35,396 nt of DNA from the NCBI GenBank assembly GCA_938004075.1, contig CALKWP010000172.1, positions 1-35,396 of the forward strand, written 5' to 3'. Numbering within the stretch: the first letter of the stretch is position 1; each line of letters begins with the position of its first letter. A program made the translations under genes and the position numbers. This DNA comes from an uncultured Methanomassiliicoccales archaeon. Lineage in GTDB: Archaea; Thermoplasmatota; Thermoplasmata; SG8-5. The notes below the pieces were generated by a model. That model worked only from the letters and a program-made list of their open reading frames with translations. It did not search any database and was not told the DNA's origin. Below, in pieces: positions 6,897 to 15,422 of this stretch.

Positions 6897-8474
6897 TTAT
6901 CCCTCCACTTCTCCCTCTGGATGGGCGTTCGGGCCGTGGCGCTTCCTGTATTCCTCGAATGTTATCGAGAACTTCTTTTCCACTTCCTTCCTGTACTCCG
7001 GGCCGGTGTTGTAGGCGCAGAATGGGATTATCCTCCCGTCAGGAACGACATAATGTATGACGCACCTCTTGACGCGCTCAATGTCGTAATTGTAGAGGTC
7101 CTGGAAGTGCATGCCGCCGACCATGATGAGGCCCCAGGAAATCTCTGCGGTCGCCTTCTTGTCGGTGGATGAAAGGACGCCCTCCAGCTGCTTCAGGAAT
7201 TTGTTGACGCTCAATCCCTTCGGCGCTTTGTCCTTCTTGAAGTGCTTCCTTATCAGGCCATAAGCCTTGATGAGCGCGGGGGATTTCATTGTCTTGCCCT
7301 CGGTTGTTTTTGAGAGCTCCCTGATGTCCCGGAACAATGCCTCGACATCCACGAACTGCGGTATCGGGGTTGCTTTACCATCTTCATCCACGTAAAGGTA
7401 TGTGGCAAGGCCGCAATGGGGATGCGGAGTGAAGGCAAGCTGGGGCTCGCCCTTCATCACGGAAAGGAACTCGGATATGGGTGTTACCACCGGAACCGGG
7501 AACCAATCTCCCCTCTTCAGGTAATCTGTCTGTTTTTCGAGGTTGCTGACCATGTCGGGAAGTGTGAATCTTCCCCGCTCCCTCTCTTCATTGTCAATTC
7601 GGCCTGTGAATGAAACGGGTTGGAAATTCACCCCGCGGACCGCATCGCGGTTATCTATCGCGAACTGGAGGATCTCTCCCATCTGGTCCTCGTTCATGCC
7701 TTTCATCATGGTGGGAACCAGCACAACAGAGAGTTTCGGGTTGCATTCCTTGCAGGATTGAATGGCCTTCTTCTTGACCTCCAGTAGTGGCTTTCCCCTT
7801 GCCTGTATGTAGTTTTCCTCTCTCAAGCCGTCGAATTGCAGGTAGACCGTGTGCAAGCCCGCATCCACCATCCTCTGGGTGAAGGTCGGGTCTGTAGCCA
7901 TCTTGATGCCGTTCGTCGCGACCTGTATCTGGGCGAAACCAAGCTCCTTGGCTTTGGCAATGGCTTCAAAGAAATGCGGGTATATCGTCGGTTCACCGCC
8001 AGCAAACTGGACCACTGTGCATGCCACCGGGCGCTCGTCTCTCAGAGCCTGCAACATTCTGGTCACCTCTTCCATCGTGGGCTCGTAAACATATCCCGCA
8101 TCATTTGCGTTGGCGAAGCATATCGGGCATCTGAGGTTGCACCTGTTGGTCAGGTCCAGGTTGGCAAGTGATGTGCCGCTCATGTGGGTCTTGCAGAGGC
8201 CGCAATCATCCGGGCAGCCTTTCTTCACATCCACCTTGGGATTGTTCACGCCTATTCCGTCGACGGCCCATGACTCAGCCATTTTGTAGAGGCCGACATC
8301 CGACCAGTAAACATCCTTGAAATCCCCATGTTCCTTGCAGGTCTTCTTGATCATGACCTTTCCATTCTCCTCGTATATCTCGGCCTGAATCCTGGCCTTG
8401 CACTCCGGGCATAGGCTTCCGGTCTTCTTGGGCAATTCCAGTTTCAGTGAGCTTTCCTTGATGACCATCGACAT
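6897..8474 (-). CDS. tes: Tetraether lipid synthase (radical SAM, Tes/GDGT-MAS family)
   Basis: A 525-aa radical SAM protein matching the tetraether synthase family known from Methanocaldococcus and Methanosarcina. That enzyme couples the tails of two archaeol lipids to give membrane-spanning tetraethers. The N-terminal domain has extra metal-binding cysteines (CPEC at 22-25, C46, and CPDDCGLC at 87-94). The SAM cluster motif is CNLRCPIC (112-119) in the context DLTNRCNLRCPICFANAND, followed by FAGGEPTIYP. The C-terminus has further conserved cysteines (KRCVIHYVVPDGRIIPFC). I chose ATG 8474, preceded by GGTGA four bases upstream; the longer TTG start at 8504 has no ribosome-binding site. First gene of the lipid operon, divergent from a TrmB-type regulator. 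Confidence 0.9.
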   Translation of the reverse strand: MSMVIKESSLKLELPKKTGSLCPECKARIQAEIYEENGKVMIKKTCKEHGDFKDVYWSDVGLYKMAESWAVDGIGVNNPKVDVKKGCPDDCGLCKTHMSGTSLANLDLTNRCNLRCPICFANANDAGYVYEPTMEEVTRMLQALRDERPVACTVVQFAGGEPTIYPHFFEAIAKAKELGFAQIQVATNGIKMATDPTFTQRMVDAGLHTVYLQFDGLREENYIQARGKPLLEVKKKAIQSCKECNPKLSVVLVPTMMKGMNEDQMGEILQFAIDNRDAVRGVNFQPVSFTGRIDNEERERGRFTLPDMVSNLEKQTDYLKRGDWFPVPVVTPISEFLSVMKGEPQLAFTPHPHCGLATYLYVDEDGKATPIPQFVDVEALFRDIRELSKTTEGKTMKSPALIKAYGLIRKHFKKDKAPKGLSVNKFLKQLEGVLSSTDKKATAEISWGLIMVGGMHFQDLYNYDIERVKRCVIHYVVPDGRIIPFCAYNTGPEYRKEVEKKFSITFEEYRKRHGPNAHPEGEVEG

Positions 8475-8515
8475 AATTTCACCATGCACGCGCATGCGTG
8501 ACAAAGACTTAAATG

Positions 8516-8540
8516 TTTTGTAGCCTTATCCGCTACAAAA
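8516..8540. promoter_or_regulatory. Perfect palindrome, candidate operator between tes and trmB-like gene
   Basis: TTTTGTAGC (8516-8524) and GCTACAAAA (8532-8540) form a perfect 9+9 bp inverted repeat around CTTATCC. It fills the short divergent region between the lipid operon and the regulator gene and abuts the regulator's GGTGAT ribosome-binding site. On the minus strand it is just upstream of the TATA-like CATTTAAG of the lipid operon. An operator bound by the adjacent TrmB-type protein is the simplest reading. Confidence 0.6.
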
Positions 8541-8550
8541 GGTGATATAT

Positions 8551-9282
8551 TTGGACCTCGAAGAACTGTCTGGAATGGATATGGGAACGTTGCTGGAACG
8601 ATACAAGAAGGTCAGAAGTGACCTGGCCATTCTGGGCTTCTCCGAGTACGAGACCAGGGCATACATCGCTCTTGTGGCCCTTCAACTCAGCGATGCCGAA
8701 ACAATCGCCATGACCGCCCAGGTTCCCAGAACGTCCATGTACAAGGTGCTGGAGGGGCTTGTCAAGAAAGGCTACGTTTCAATAACCGATGGGCGGCCCA
8801 GACAGTACGCGCCCGAGCCACCTCTGGTGCTGAAGGAGCGCCTGTTCTCGCGGCTGGGAGAGACCTTTGACGACCTGGAATCCATTTACGGAATACTGCG
8901 GGAGAAGGGCATGCCTCAGGTCATCTATACTATCACAGGAAAGGACAAGGTGCTCAACAAGATGGGCGAACTTATAGGAATGGCCAGGCAGCGCATAATG
9001 ATATCAACATCGAACGCGAACATGCTTCGGGAGAGCCTGGATAAAAAGCTGTTGGATTCAAGGAATCGCGGCGTTGAGATTTCAGTCATCACGTTGCCAG
9101 GCCAGAAATTCATTCCAGATGTGAAAATCATGCGGCGCAGCGGCCTCATCGCCACTGACATGGTGATTGACGGCCGCCATGCGCTGATCGCGGGAGCAAG
9201 CCTGGAGGTTTGCGGTTTCACGGATAACGCGGTTCTGGCGCAGCATCTGGAAGGTTTCCTTGGGATGATGATGCAATCTTAA
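8551..9282 (+). CDS. TrmB-family transcriptional regulator
   Basis: A 243-aa DNA-binding protein with an N-terminal winged helix-turn-helix of the TrmB type, LGFSEYETRAYIALV followed by VPRTSMYKVLEGLVKKGYV. The C-terminal half is the phospholipase D-like effector domain found in shorter TrmB relatives (ARQRIMISTSNANMLRE, RNRGVEISVI, ATDMVIDGRHALIAG). TrmB proteins usually sense sugars, but the ligand here is unknown. Start choice: GGTGAT at 8541-8546 is followed four bases later by TTG 8551, matching the spacing used by other genes here; GTG 8542 overlaps the ribosome-binding site and ATG 8575 is a third option. It is divergent from the Tes-ferredoxin-reductase operon across a palindrome, which suggests it controls membrane lipid synthesis and itself. 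Confidence 0.85.
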   Translation: MDLEELSGMDMGTLLERYKKVRSDLAILGFSEYETRAYIALVALQLSDAETIAMTAQVPRTSMYKVLEGLVKKGYVSITDGRPRQYAPEPPLVLKERLFSRLGETFDDLESIYGILREKGMPQVIYTITGKDKVLNKMGELIGMARQRIMISTSNANMLRESLDKKLLDSRNRGVEISVITLPGQKFIPDVKIMRRSGLIATDMVIDGRHALIAGASLEVCGFTDNAVLAQHLEGFLGMMMQS

Positions 9283-9325
9283 TATGGCTGTAATGCATTA
9301 TCACCAATCGAGGGAGGTCAAGGAG

Positions 9326-10684
9326 ATGCCCAGGGAGTACTGCGGGATAATCGCAGCTGTCGGAAGCGAGGTCAATCACATAATTTACGATGGCCTCAGA
9401 GTCATCCAGCACAGGGGCCAGGAGTCCGCAGGCATCGCAGTTTTCACAGAAAAGCTCCTGGTGAAGCGCGGGTCTGGCCTGGTGACAGAGGCAATATCCC
9501 CGGAGGAAGCAATTTCCCTTCCATCCGACAGGGGAATCGGCCATGTGCGTTATTCCACTCAGGGCGGCCAGGAAGAGGCATGCCAGCAGCCCATGACAGT
9601 TCGCGCCCGCTTCGGCGAGATGGCCATAGCACACAATGGCGAGATTGTTAATTCTAACGAATTAAGAAACAAGCTTTTCACGGGCGGCTGGGGATTCGTT
9701 ACGGATTCGGACTCGGAAGTTATCCTCAGGCTTCTCTCGGTGAATATGGCAACCTCGGGAGAGATAATCGCGGGCATCAGGGAAGCAATGAAGGAACTGG
9801 TGGGCTCTTACTCGCTGGCTCTGATGGTCGGGCCCAGGGTGTTCGTCATACGCGACCCGCTGGCCATAAGGCCGTTATGCATCGGCAGAATCGGCGATAC
9901 TCATTGCGCTGCATCAGAAAGCGTTGTTTTTGACTCTCTGGGCGGCGAGTTCGTTCGCGACCTGAAGCCGGGCGAGATAGTCGAACTCACCGACAAAGGG
10001 TTCGTGATGCACACGCCCATATGCGAGGGACCGACCGCGCACTGCATGTTTGAATGGGTTTATTTTGCTCGACCTGATAGTTTCGTCGATGGCAGGCTCG
10101 TCTATGATGTTCGCAGGAAGCTGGGCATCCGCATGGCCCATGAATCTCCAGTTGCGGCTGATTTCGTGATACCTGTGCCGGATTCAGGCCGAGCTTACGC
10201 CATAGGTTACAGCGAGGGTGCCAGCATTCCATACGCTGATGGCCTGATAAAAAACAGATATGTCCAGCGCACCTTCATAATGCCCCACCAGGGCGACAGG
10301 GTTAGCGGCGTGAGCCTCAAATTGAACCCTCTTAAGCCAGTTATCGATGGCAAGAGAATCATCCTTGTGGACGACAGCATAGTCAGGGGAACCACCATGA
10401 AGCAGATAATCAAAATCGTCAGAAAATGCGGTGCCTCCGAGGTCCACCTGCGCATCGGCTGCCCTCCTGTCGTTTCGCCATGCCATCTTGGCATTGACAT
10501 GAAGAACCGGGAAGATTTCATCGCCAACGGCAGGAGCGTGGAAGAGATTCGGGAATTCCTGGGCGCGGACACCCTGGCATACGCATCGATCGACAATCTT
10601 CTGGCTTCCATTGGCCGGGGCGCGGGTGAGCTGTGCCTGGGCTGCCTCACAGGCAAATACCCGGTTCCCATGCCCGATGAATGA
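9326..10684 (+). CDS. purF: Amidophosphoribosyltransferase
   Basis: Catalyses the first committed step of purine synthesis, PRPP plus glutamine to 5-phosphoribosylamine. The N-terminal class II glutamine amidotransferase domain has its nucleophile at Cys6 (MPREYCGIIA), implying removal of a five-residue propeptide, with HRGQESAGI and RYSTQG downstream. The C-terminal phosphoribosyltransferase domain has the PRPP loop IILVDDSIVRGTT. Four cysteines at the positions of the Bacillus-type 4Fe-4S cluster are visible (HCMFEW, SPCHLG and LCLGCLTGKYP), so an iron-sulfur enzyme is likely. I use ATG 9326 because GGGAGGT lies seven bases upstream and the nucleophile is then correctly near the N-terminus; the longer start at 9284 adds unrelated residues. 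It follows the TrmB-like gene by 43 bp. Confidence 0.95.
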   Translation: MPREYCGIIAAVGSEVNHIIYDGLRVIQHRGQESAGIAVFTEKLLVKRGSGLVTEAISPEEAISLPSDRGIGHVRYSTQGGQEEACQQPMTVRARFGEMAIAHNGEIVNSNELRNKLFTGGWGFVTDSDSEVILRLLSVNMATSGEIIAGIREAMKELVGSYSLALMVGPRVFVIRDPLAIRPLCIGRIGDTHCAASESVVFDSLGGEFVRDLKPGEIVELTDKGFVMHTPICEGPTAHCMFEWVYFARPDSFVDGRLVYDVRRKLGIRMAHESPVAADFVIPVPDSGRAYAIGYSEGASIPYADGLIKNRYVQRTFIMPHQGDRVSGVSLKLNPLKPVIDGKRIILVDDSIVRGTTMKQIIKIVRKCGASEVHLRIGCPPVVSPCHLGIDMKNREDFIANGRSVEEIREFLGADTLAYASIDNLLASIGRGAGELCLGCLTGKYPVPMPDE

Positions 10685-10739
10685 TGGGGACACAAGATAT
10701 TTCTACTAATTCATTTATGGGCAGGAAAAGGTGACAACC

Positions 10740-11678
10740 ATGAAGCGCGACATGATTTCGATACTGGATTTCGAGAACGAGATTGACGAGACCTTGGACC
10801 TGGCTATAAAATTGAAGGCACACATCAAGTCAGGAAAGAAGTTCCGTCCCCTGGAGGGCAAGCACATGGCCATGGTATTCGAGAAGCCAAGTCTCCGCAC
10901 CAGGGTAAGCTTTGAGGTTGGTTTCTCGCATCTTGGCGGAACAGCATTCTACCTTTCCCCGAGCGAGATACAAATTGGCAAGCGCGAGAGCGTTTACGAT
11001 GTGGCGAATGTCATATCCAGATACGTCGATGTGATAATGTACCGTGCATTCAGCAACAAGATAATGAGGGAGCTGGCGCAGAATGCGAGCGTCCCTGTCA
11101 TCAATGCGCTCGATGACATGGAGCACCCCTGCCAGATAATGGCCGACTTTCAGACCATAAAGGAGCAGAAGGGCAAGCTGAAAGGCCTCAAACTTCTTTA
11201 CATCGGGGACAGCAACAATGTCTGCCACTCGCTCCTGCTGGGTGCTGCCGCCGTGGGCATGAACATGACCGTCTGCTCCCCCATCAACTACGAGCCGAAC
11301 AATGAAATATTCACAAAGGCCCAGAAGCTGGCTGAGAAGAACGGCTGCAAGATCGAAATAGTCCGCGAACCGGACATTGCGGCTAAGAATGCCGATGTAA
11401 TCTACACCGACACCTGGACTTCGATGGGCCAGGAGGCCGAGAGAGAGGCCCGCCTCAAGATATTCCCACCGTTCCAGGTCAACAAGAAGCTGGTGTCCAA
11501 TGCTCATCCAGATTACATATTCCTCCACTGCCTGCCCGCGCACAGAGGTGAGGAAGTCACCGATGAGGTCATTGACTCGCCGAATTCCAGGATATTCGAT
11601 GAAGCTGAGAACAGGATGTGGGCGCAGATGGCGGTTGTCCTCAAACTGCTAGCGCCTGACGCCATTAAATTGCTTTGA
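10740..11678 (+). CDS. argF: Ornithine carbamoyltransferase
   Basis: Forms citrulline from ornithine and carbamoyl phosphate in arginine synthesis; a catabolic role is also possible. At 312 aa it has normal length. The carbamoyl-phosphate site is KPSLRTR (near residue 50) and HPCQ (near 126), the ornithine loop is DTWTSMGQE (near 225), and the catalytic cysteine is in HCLPAHRGEEV (near 260). The start is ATG 10740, with GGTGA at 10730-10734 five bases before it; GTG 10731 lies inside that site. A TATA-like ATTTATGG at 10713-10720 suggests its own promoter. No other arginine genes are in the window. Confidence 0.95.
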   Translation: MKRDMISILDFENEIDETLDLAIKLKAHIKSGKKFRPLEGKHMAMVFEKPSLRTRVSFEVGFSHLGGTAFYLSPSEIQIGKRESVYDVANVISRYVDVIMYRAFSNKIMRELAQNASVPVINALDDMEHPCQIMADFQTIKEQKGKLKGLKLLYIGDSNNVCHSLLLGAAAVGMNMTVCSPINYEPNNEIFTKAQKLAEKNGCKIEIVREPDIAAKNADVIYTDTWTSMGQEAEREARLKIFPPFQVNKKLVSNAHPDYIFLHCLPAHRGEEVTDEVIDSPNSRIFDEAENRMWAQMAVVLKLLAPDAIKLL

Positions 11679-11689
11679 ATTTCCGAAAC

Positions 11690-11698
11690 CATAATATC
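11690..11698 (+). promoter_or_regulatory. TATA box of the RuBisCO gene
   Basis: CATAATATC lies 23-31 bp before the RuBisCO ATG, and no ribosome-binding site is present, consistent with a leaderless transcript. Confidence 0.5.
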
Positions 11699-11720
11699 TC
11701 GGAAAATCATATCAACATTC

Positions 11721-13139
11721 ATGAACAAGAAGGAGTTGCTGAAAACCCTCAACGCCCACCAGCAGGCGTACGTGAACCTTGATCTCCCCAACCCGACGAA
11801 CGGGGAATACATGCTTACGGTCTTTACATTGAAACCAGGCGGCAAGCTGAACATGCTGCAAGCTGCTTGCGAGGTTGCCGCGGAATCTTCCACAGGCACG
11901 AATTTTCTTGTGAACACCGAAACCCCATTCTCAAAGGAGATGAACGCCCTGGTCTATGACATCGACAAGGACCATGTCTGGATAGCGTTCCCGACCCGCC
12001 TGTTCGACAGGGTCGGCAATGTCCAGAATATTCTTACTTATGTTGTTGGCAATGTGCTGGGCATGAAAGAAGTGAGCGCGCTCAAGCTAATGGATGTCTG
12101 GTTCCCCCCGGCCATGCTGGAGCAGTACGACGGCCCCAGTTACACCCTTGACGATATGCGCAGGTATCTGGACGTTTATGACCGCCCCATTCTCGGCACC
12201 ATTGTCAAACCCAAGATGGGCCTGACATCGGCTGAATACGCCGAGGTCGCGTATGACTTCTGGGTCGGAGGCGGCGATTTCGTGAAGAACGATGAGCCCC
12301 AGGCAAACCAGGACTTCTGCCCATATGACAAGATGGTGAGGCATGTCAAGGCTGCAATGGACAAGGCGGTGAAAGAGACCGGCCGAAAGAAGGTCCATTC
12401 ATTCAATGTCTCTGCCGCGGATTATGATACGATGCTGGAGCGCTGCGAGTTGATTCGGAATGCTGGCTTCGAGCCAGGCAGCTACGCTTTTCTTATTGAC
12501 GGAATCACCGCTGGCTGGATGGCCGTGCAAACTCTCCGCAGGAAGTATCCGGATGTATTCATCCATTATCACAGGGCCTCCCATGGCGCCTACACCCGTC
12601 CAGAGAATCCGTTCGGCTTTTCCGTGTTGGTTCTTTCGAAATTCGCCAGGCTGGCAGGCGCTTCCGGCATACACACTGGAACCGCGGGCGTTGGCAAGAT
12701 GCAGGGAAGCCCGGAGGAAGACATCACCGCTGCGAATGGCATACTCAGGATGAAGAGCAAGGGCCATTTCTTCGAGCAATCCTGGGCCACAATTTCTGAG
12801 AATGACGATGATATCGGAAGGTTGATAAAGCATGACGGCAAGGGAAAAGAGACGCTGATTGACGATGACTGGCGCGGCATGAAAAAATGCTGTCCTATCA
12901 TTTCAGGTGGCCTCAATCCCACGCTTCTCAAGCCTTTCATAGACGTGATGGGCCACACCGACTTCATAACCACCATGGGTGCCGGCTGCCATGCGCATCC
13001 GCGCGGGACCAGGGCCGGCGCAACCGCGCTGATACAGGCCTGCGATGCTTACACGAAGGGCATTGATCTTCAGAAATACGCCAAGAGCCATGCTGAGCTG
13101 GCAGAAGCCATAGCATTCTTTGGCAAAGCCAGGAAATGA
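11721..13139 (+). CDS. rbcL: RuBisCO large subunit, form II/III
   Basis: Ribulose-1,5-bisphosphate carboxylase of 472 aa. Catalytic residues are present: Lys163 in GTIVKPKMGL, the carbamylated Lys189 with Asp191 and Glu192 in GGDFVKNDEP, His284/Arg285 in HYHRASHGAYTR, loop-6 Lys326 in GVGKMQG and SGG at 395-397. The order of motifs and an insertion of about 28 residues (roughly 356-383) between EQSW and GMKKCCPI match form II/III enzymes such as that of Methanococcoides burtonii, where such an insert acts as an assembly domain. Archaeal form II/III enzymes usually work in AMP salvage, giving 3-phosphoglycerate. The other enzymes of that pathway, and phosphoribulokinase, are not in this window. 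Oddity: the residue two after the loop-6 Lys is Gln328, where Glu is usual. Probably its own leaderless transcript. Confidence 0.93.
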   Translation: MNKKELLKTLNAHQQAYVNLDLPNPTNGEYMLTVFTLKPGGKLNMLQAACEVAAESSTGTNFLVNTETPFSKEMNALVYDIDKDHVWIAFPTRLFDRVGNVQNILTYVVGNVLGMKEVSALKLMDVWFPPAMLEQYDGPSYTLDDMRRYLDVYDRPILGTIVKPKMGLTSAEYAEVAYDFWVGGGDFVKNDEPQANQDFCPYDKMVRHVKAAMDKAVKETGRKKVHSFNVSAADYDTMLERCELIRNAGFEPGSYAFLIDGITAGWMAVQTLRRKYPDVFIHYHRASHGAYTRPENPFGFSVLVLSKFARLAGASGIHTGTAGVGKMQGSPEEDITAANGILRMKSKGHFFEQSWATISENDDDIGRLIKHDGKGKETLIDDDWRGMKKCCPIISGGLNPTLLKPFIDVMGHTDFITTMGAGCHAHPRGTRAGATALIQACDAYTKGIDLQKYAKSHAELAEAIAFFGKARK

Positions 13140-13263
13140 GTCCAACTCATCTGGCAACCAATCAATCTGGTACGGGAATCCTGTAGGGCATGCGGCCATC
13201 CCTTTCGCCATGAAAGCCTCGGCACCCAACGGAGGAAGCTTGTCGCCACCGATTGTGACAAAT

Positions 13264-13319
13264 GATTATATAGTCGGGATTTTGTCGGAGGTAGGCCTGG
13301 CATAGCGGGCAAAGGTGAT
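13264..13319 (+). promoter_or_regulatory. PEP carboxykinase promoter and ribosome-binding site
   Basis: A TATA box ATTATATAG at 13265-13273 lies about 50 bp before the start. The leader ends with GGTGAT (13314-13319), three bases before the ATG at 13323. The remainder of 13140-13263 shows nothing clear. Confidence 0.6.
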
Positions 13320-13322
13320 ACC

Positions 13323-15221
13323 ATGGTTAGAAAGACCAGAGATGTGCTCGAGAAGAGCCTGAATGTTCGCGAACTCAGAAAGCTGGATAAGATTGGCAAT
13401 CCGGAAGTTCATGAGATAATCGCAAAGTACGTCGAGCTCTGCCAGCCATCAAGCATCTTTGTTGTAACCGATGACCCTGCTGACTGGAATTACGTCAGGC
13501 AATCAGCCATGCGCCATCACGAGGAAGCGCCTCTCAAATTCAAGAATCACACAGTTCACTTCGATGCGTATGAAGACCAGGGCCGCGACAAGAAGAACAC
13601 GGCTTACCTGTTCGATGACCCGAACTACCTGGAACCGGAGCTCAACCAGAAAAGCAGGAAGGAAGGCCTTGACGAAGTCCATAACATCATGAGGGGCATC
13701 ATGAAGGGGAAGGAGCTCTATGTCTGCTTCTTCAGCCTTGGGCCGGTGGATTCCGAGTTTGCGATCCCATGCCTCCAGCTGACCGATTCCGCCTATGTAG
13801 CCCACAGCGAGGGCCTGCTCTACAGGACCGGGTACCGATTATTCACCACCGCCAACGGCGGCCACAAGAAGTTCTTCAAACTCATCCATTCCCAGGGCAA
13901 GACCGTTGAATCCAGCCTCGGGCTCATGGTCAGCAAGGACCTGGACAAGCGCAGGATATACATTGACGTGAAGGACGAGATAGTCTTCAGCGTCAACACC
14001 CAGTACGGCGGAAACACGATCGGCATGAAAAAGCTGGCTATGCGTCTTGCCATAAACCGTGCCTGCAGCGAGGACTGGCTCACCGAGCACATGTTCATCA
14101 TGAGAGTCACTGCCCGCAACGGCCGCCGTGTGTATCTGGCTGGTGCTTTTCCTTCCATGTGCGGAAAAACTTCCACGGCCATGGTTCCGGACGAGGCCAT
14201 ACTCGGCGACGACATCGCATTCCTCAGGGTATCCGGCGACCACATTCGCGCCGTTAACGTTGAGAAGGGCATGTTCGGCGTGATTCACGGAATTAATTCC
14301 AAGGACGACCCCCAGCTCTGGAAAGCCCTGAAGAACCCCAACAACGAGGTCATATTCTCGAATATCCTGGTCAAGCCGTACGGAGGCATATACTGGAGCG
14401 GCATGGACGACCCCTGCCCTGAGGCGGGTTTCAATCATTCCGGCGATTGGCACAAGGGAAAGATCGATGCATCTGGCAAAGAGATTCCGCCATCCCACAA
14501 GAACGCAAGGTTCTGCCTATCCCTGGACTGCCTGGACAATGTCGAGCCGAGGCTTGAGGACCCCGAGGGCGTGAGATTGCGCGCCATCATCTACGGCGGC
14601 AGGGACTCGGATACCTGGGTACCGGTTGAGGAAGCATTCGATTGGAAGCACGGCATAATCACCAAAGGAGCCAGCCTGGAATCTGAGACAACCGCCGCAA
14701 CGCTGGGCCAGGTCGGCGTGACCGTGTTCAACCCGATGTCCAACCTTGATTTCCTCTCGGTGCCAGTGGGCACCTATGTCCAGAAGAACCTGGAGTTCGG
14801 CGCTCTATGCCCGGACCCGCCCAGGATATTCAGCACAAACTACTTCCTAAAGGATACCAAAACTGGAAAGTACCTAAACGGAATAGGCGACAAGAGAATC
14901 TGGCTGAAATGGATTGCCAACAGGGTTCATGATGAGGCCGATTCCATCCAGACGCCTACTGGCATGATTCCCACTTACGAGGACCTCCAGGGCATATTCA
15001 GAGATGTGCTGGAAAAGGATTATCCGAAAGAGGATTACGTCAAGCAATTCTCGTTCTGGTCGCAATCCCACCTCGACAAGATTGACCGCCTGCTCGGTCT
15101 CTACCGCGACAGGGTGAAGAACACGCCCCCAGAGCTATACGAGGTAATGGGAGAGCAGAGGGCCAGAATCGAGAAATTCAAGAAAGAGAAGGGCGACATG
15201 GTCTCGCCGTTCGATATGTGA
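13323..15221 (+). CDS. pckG: Phosphoenolpyruvate carboxykinase (GTP type)
   Basis: Interconverts oxaloacetate and PEP with GTP/GDP, linking the citric-acid intermediates with gluconeogenesis. The 632-aa length is that of the GTP-dependent family, not the shorter ATP-dependent one. Key motifs: YGGNTIGMKKLAMR near residue 225, the P-loop-like FPSMCGKTSTAM at about 276-287 with the reactive cysteine, the metal-binding GDDIAFL near 300, and FDWKHGIITKGASLESETTAA near 440. It has its own TATA box and a strong ribosome-binding site. It follows RuBisCO on the same strand, so 3-phosphoglycerate from RuBisCO and PEP from this enzyme could feed the same gluconeogenic or glycolytic trunk (inference). 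Confidence 0.95.
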   Translation: MVRKTRDVLEKSLNVRELRKLDKIGNPEVHEIIAKYVELCQPSSIFVVTDDPADWNYVRQSAMRHHEEAPLKFKNHTVHFDAYEDQGRDKKNTAYLFDDPNYLEPELNQKSRKEGLDEVHNIMRGIMKGKELYVCFFSLGPVDSEFAIPCLQLTDSAYVAHSEGLLYRTGYRLFTTANGGHKKFFKLIHSQGKTVESSLGLMVSKDLDKRRIYIDVKDEIVFSVNTQYGGNTIGMKKLAMRLAINRACSEDWLTEHMFIMRVTARNGRRVYLAGAFPSMCGKTSTAMVPDEAILGDDIAFLRVSGDHIRAVNVEKGMFGVIHGINSKDDPQLWKALKNPNNEVIFSNILVKPYGGIYWSGMDDPCPEAGFNHSGDWHKGKIDASGKEIPPSHKNARFCLSLDCLDNVEPRLEDPEGVRLRAIIYGGRDSDTWVPVEEAFDWKHGIITKGASLESETTAATLGQVGVTVFNPMSNLDFLSVPVGTYVQKNLEFGALCPDPPRIFSTNYFLKDTKTGKYLNGIGDKRIWLKWIANRVHDEADSIQTPTGMIPTYEDLQGIFRDVLEKDYPKEDYVKQFSFWSQSHLDKIDRLLGLYRDRVKNTPPELYEVMGEQRARIEKFKKEKGDMVSPFDM

Positions 15222-15275
15222 ATGTCATCAATTTCATAAAGGCTATTCTCAGCCGTATCCGCGATGACAAAAAGG

Positions 15276-15283
15276 TTAATATG
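15276..15283 (+). promoter_or_regulatory. TATA box of tRNA-Phe
   Basis: AAAGG-TTAATATG lies 30-37 bp before the mature tRNA-Phe 5' end. Confidence 0.5.
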
Positions 15284-15312
15284 CATTCAGCCATTGCGCC
15301 AATGTCCCGAAT

Positions 15313-15385
15313 GCGGTTGTAACTCAGCTGGGAGAGTGCCTGACTGAAGATCAGGTTGTCGCTGGTTCAAATCCGGCCAACCGCA
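15313..15385 (+). tRNA. tRNA-Phe (anticodon GAA)
   Basis: The acceptor stem GCGGTTG pairs with CAACCGC. The anticodon arm is CCTGA-CTGAAGA-TCAGG with anticodon GAA, the T arm CTGG-TTCAAAT-CCGG is intact, the discriminator is A, and no CCA is encoded. The 3' end from 15375 is repeated in inverted orientation 25 bp downstream. Confidence 0.95.
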
Positions 15386-15422
15386 CTGAGTTTCTTTATT
15401 GTTTCAATTCGTGCGGTTGGCC
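15375..15422. repeat. Inverted copy of the tRNA-Phe 3' end
   Basis: GGCCAACCGCAC (15375-15386, mostly inside the tRNA) and GTGCGGTTGGCC (15411-15422) are a perfect 12-bp inverted repeat with a 24-nt spacer containing a T-rich stretch. It could serve as a terminator-like hairpin competing with the acceptor stem, or be a scar of recombination at the tRNA. Confidence 0.7.

Noticed and set aside
13120..13305. Small 61-codon frame between RuBisCO and PEP carboxykinase
   Set aside because: It overlaps the RuBisCO 3' end and the PEP carboxykinase promoter, has no ribosome-binding site and shows no recognisable motif.
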